A program made the translations under genes and the position numbers. DNA of 64,000 bases from Reticulitermes speratus. Its lineage: Eukaryota > Arthropoda > Insecta > Blattodea > Rhinotermitidae. The first letter of the stretch is position 1. Every line of letters starts with the position of its first letter. The DNA is taken from contig JAJKFL010000007.1 of NCBI GenBank assembly GCA_021186555.1, forward strand, positions 28,735,177-28,799,176, read 5' to 3'. The notes below the pieces were generated by a model, which had not been told where the DNA came from, did not search any database, and saw only the letters and a program-made list of their open reading frames with translations. Shown piece after piece: positions 63,551 to 64,000 of the stretch.

Positions 63551-64000
63551 GATACTGTACCTATATAAGTCATGTTGCTTCACGTCTGCTGCACGACATT
63601 TGCTTCACAAAATTTCCTCTCCCAGTACATCGGTTTTCCCCTATCAGTATAATTCGACCATTGCTCTACAGTCCCTTTCATCTTAATATTATAAGGACAG
63701 GAGGGCGAAGCCTGGAAACCTTTGAATTAAGCAATGCTCTTTCCGATATCGGGGGCTTGTGGATAAAAATGTACTTTGACACTGTTTTTAGTCTTCAAAG
63801 TATATTAATTTATTGCAGTTTTCTTTGCATAGCATCACGATAAAGTGGTAGAAGTTACAGACCTTAGAGAGGAAACGGCCGCCTCATTCTTGGGGATGTA
63901 GAGGAAATTTGATGTGAAAAGTCCGCACATACGACGCGGTACAACGCTTAGAACACACTACAGTCACCGTAAAAGATATATATCCCCGGTAATCACGAAT
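63551..64000. other. Unassigned sequence to window end
   Basis: A 60-codon frame at 63661-63843 has no recognisable domain. Confidence 0.45.

Overview
This is eukaryotic, repeat-dominated, AT-rich DNA with no host gene that I can support. The best guess is an insect, and within insects a cockroach such as Periplaneta americana. That guess rests on recognising dispersed repeats whose conceptual translations recur in cockroach gene predictions; I have not checked it against any database. No operon, CRISPR array, rRNA gene or functional tRNA gene is visible. Open frames over 100 codons are either transposon remnants or follow from tandem repeats and chance.

Dispersed elements. (1) At least five tRNA-headed SINE families, named here SINE-1 to SINE-5. 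Several copies keep target-site duplications (9 to 15 bp), for example 38799-39118, 60759-61134, 56649-56935 and 8935-9273. (2) 3' fragments of four or five non-LTR retrotransposon (LINE) families. LINE-A carries a (GTTA)n tail and is seen about eleven times; LINE-B is at 17.1-17.5 kb; LINE-C has an (AAG)n tail at 46.4 and 30.1 kb; LINE-D lies at 60.5-61.6 kb; LINE-E is seen only as (GAATT)n tails. (3) DNA transposon remnants: one internally deleted mariner-like element (15.5-16.1 kb) and five other copies, four of them reduced to a hairpin of two inverted ends; pogo-like MITEs; two hAT-like MITEs; a TTAA-flanked piggyBac-like MITE; and several long-inverted-repeat families.

Tandem arrays, left to right: a 36-bp array (1-200); a 114-bp satellite (20.3-21.8 kb, 24.7-25.2 kb, single units at 28.7 kb and elsewhere, inverted at 63.0-63.5 kb); a 24-bp array (25.7-27.6 kb); a 44-47-bp array with a 235-bp higher-order period (41.0-42.3 kb); a 29-bp array (54.98-56.48 kb); trinucleotide arrays (57.86-58.13 kb); and a 60-bp array of nine apparently identical units (58.25-58.79 kb).

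The most interesting signals are: the 114-bp satellite sitting inside a TTAA-flanked MITE; a recurrent CTGAAGA-stem-CGAAAC motif that resembles a hammerhead ribozyme core and occurs in unrelated repeat families; SINE copies whose tRNA head or body has been amplified in tandem; a 69-bp perfect palindrome at 43.9 kb whose symmetry runs past the shared repeat motif; and a central domain shared by two SINE families with different tRNA heads. Stretches with no recognisable feature are listed as such.
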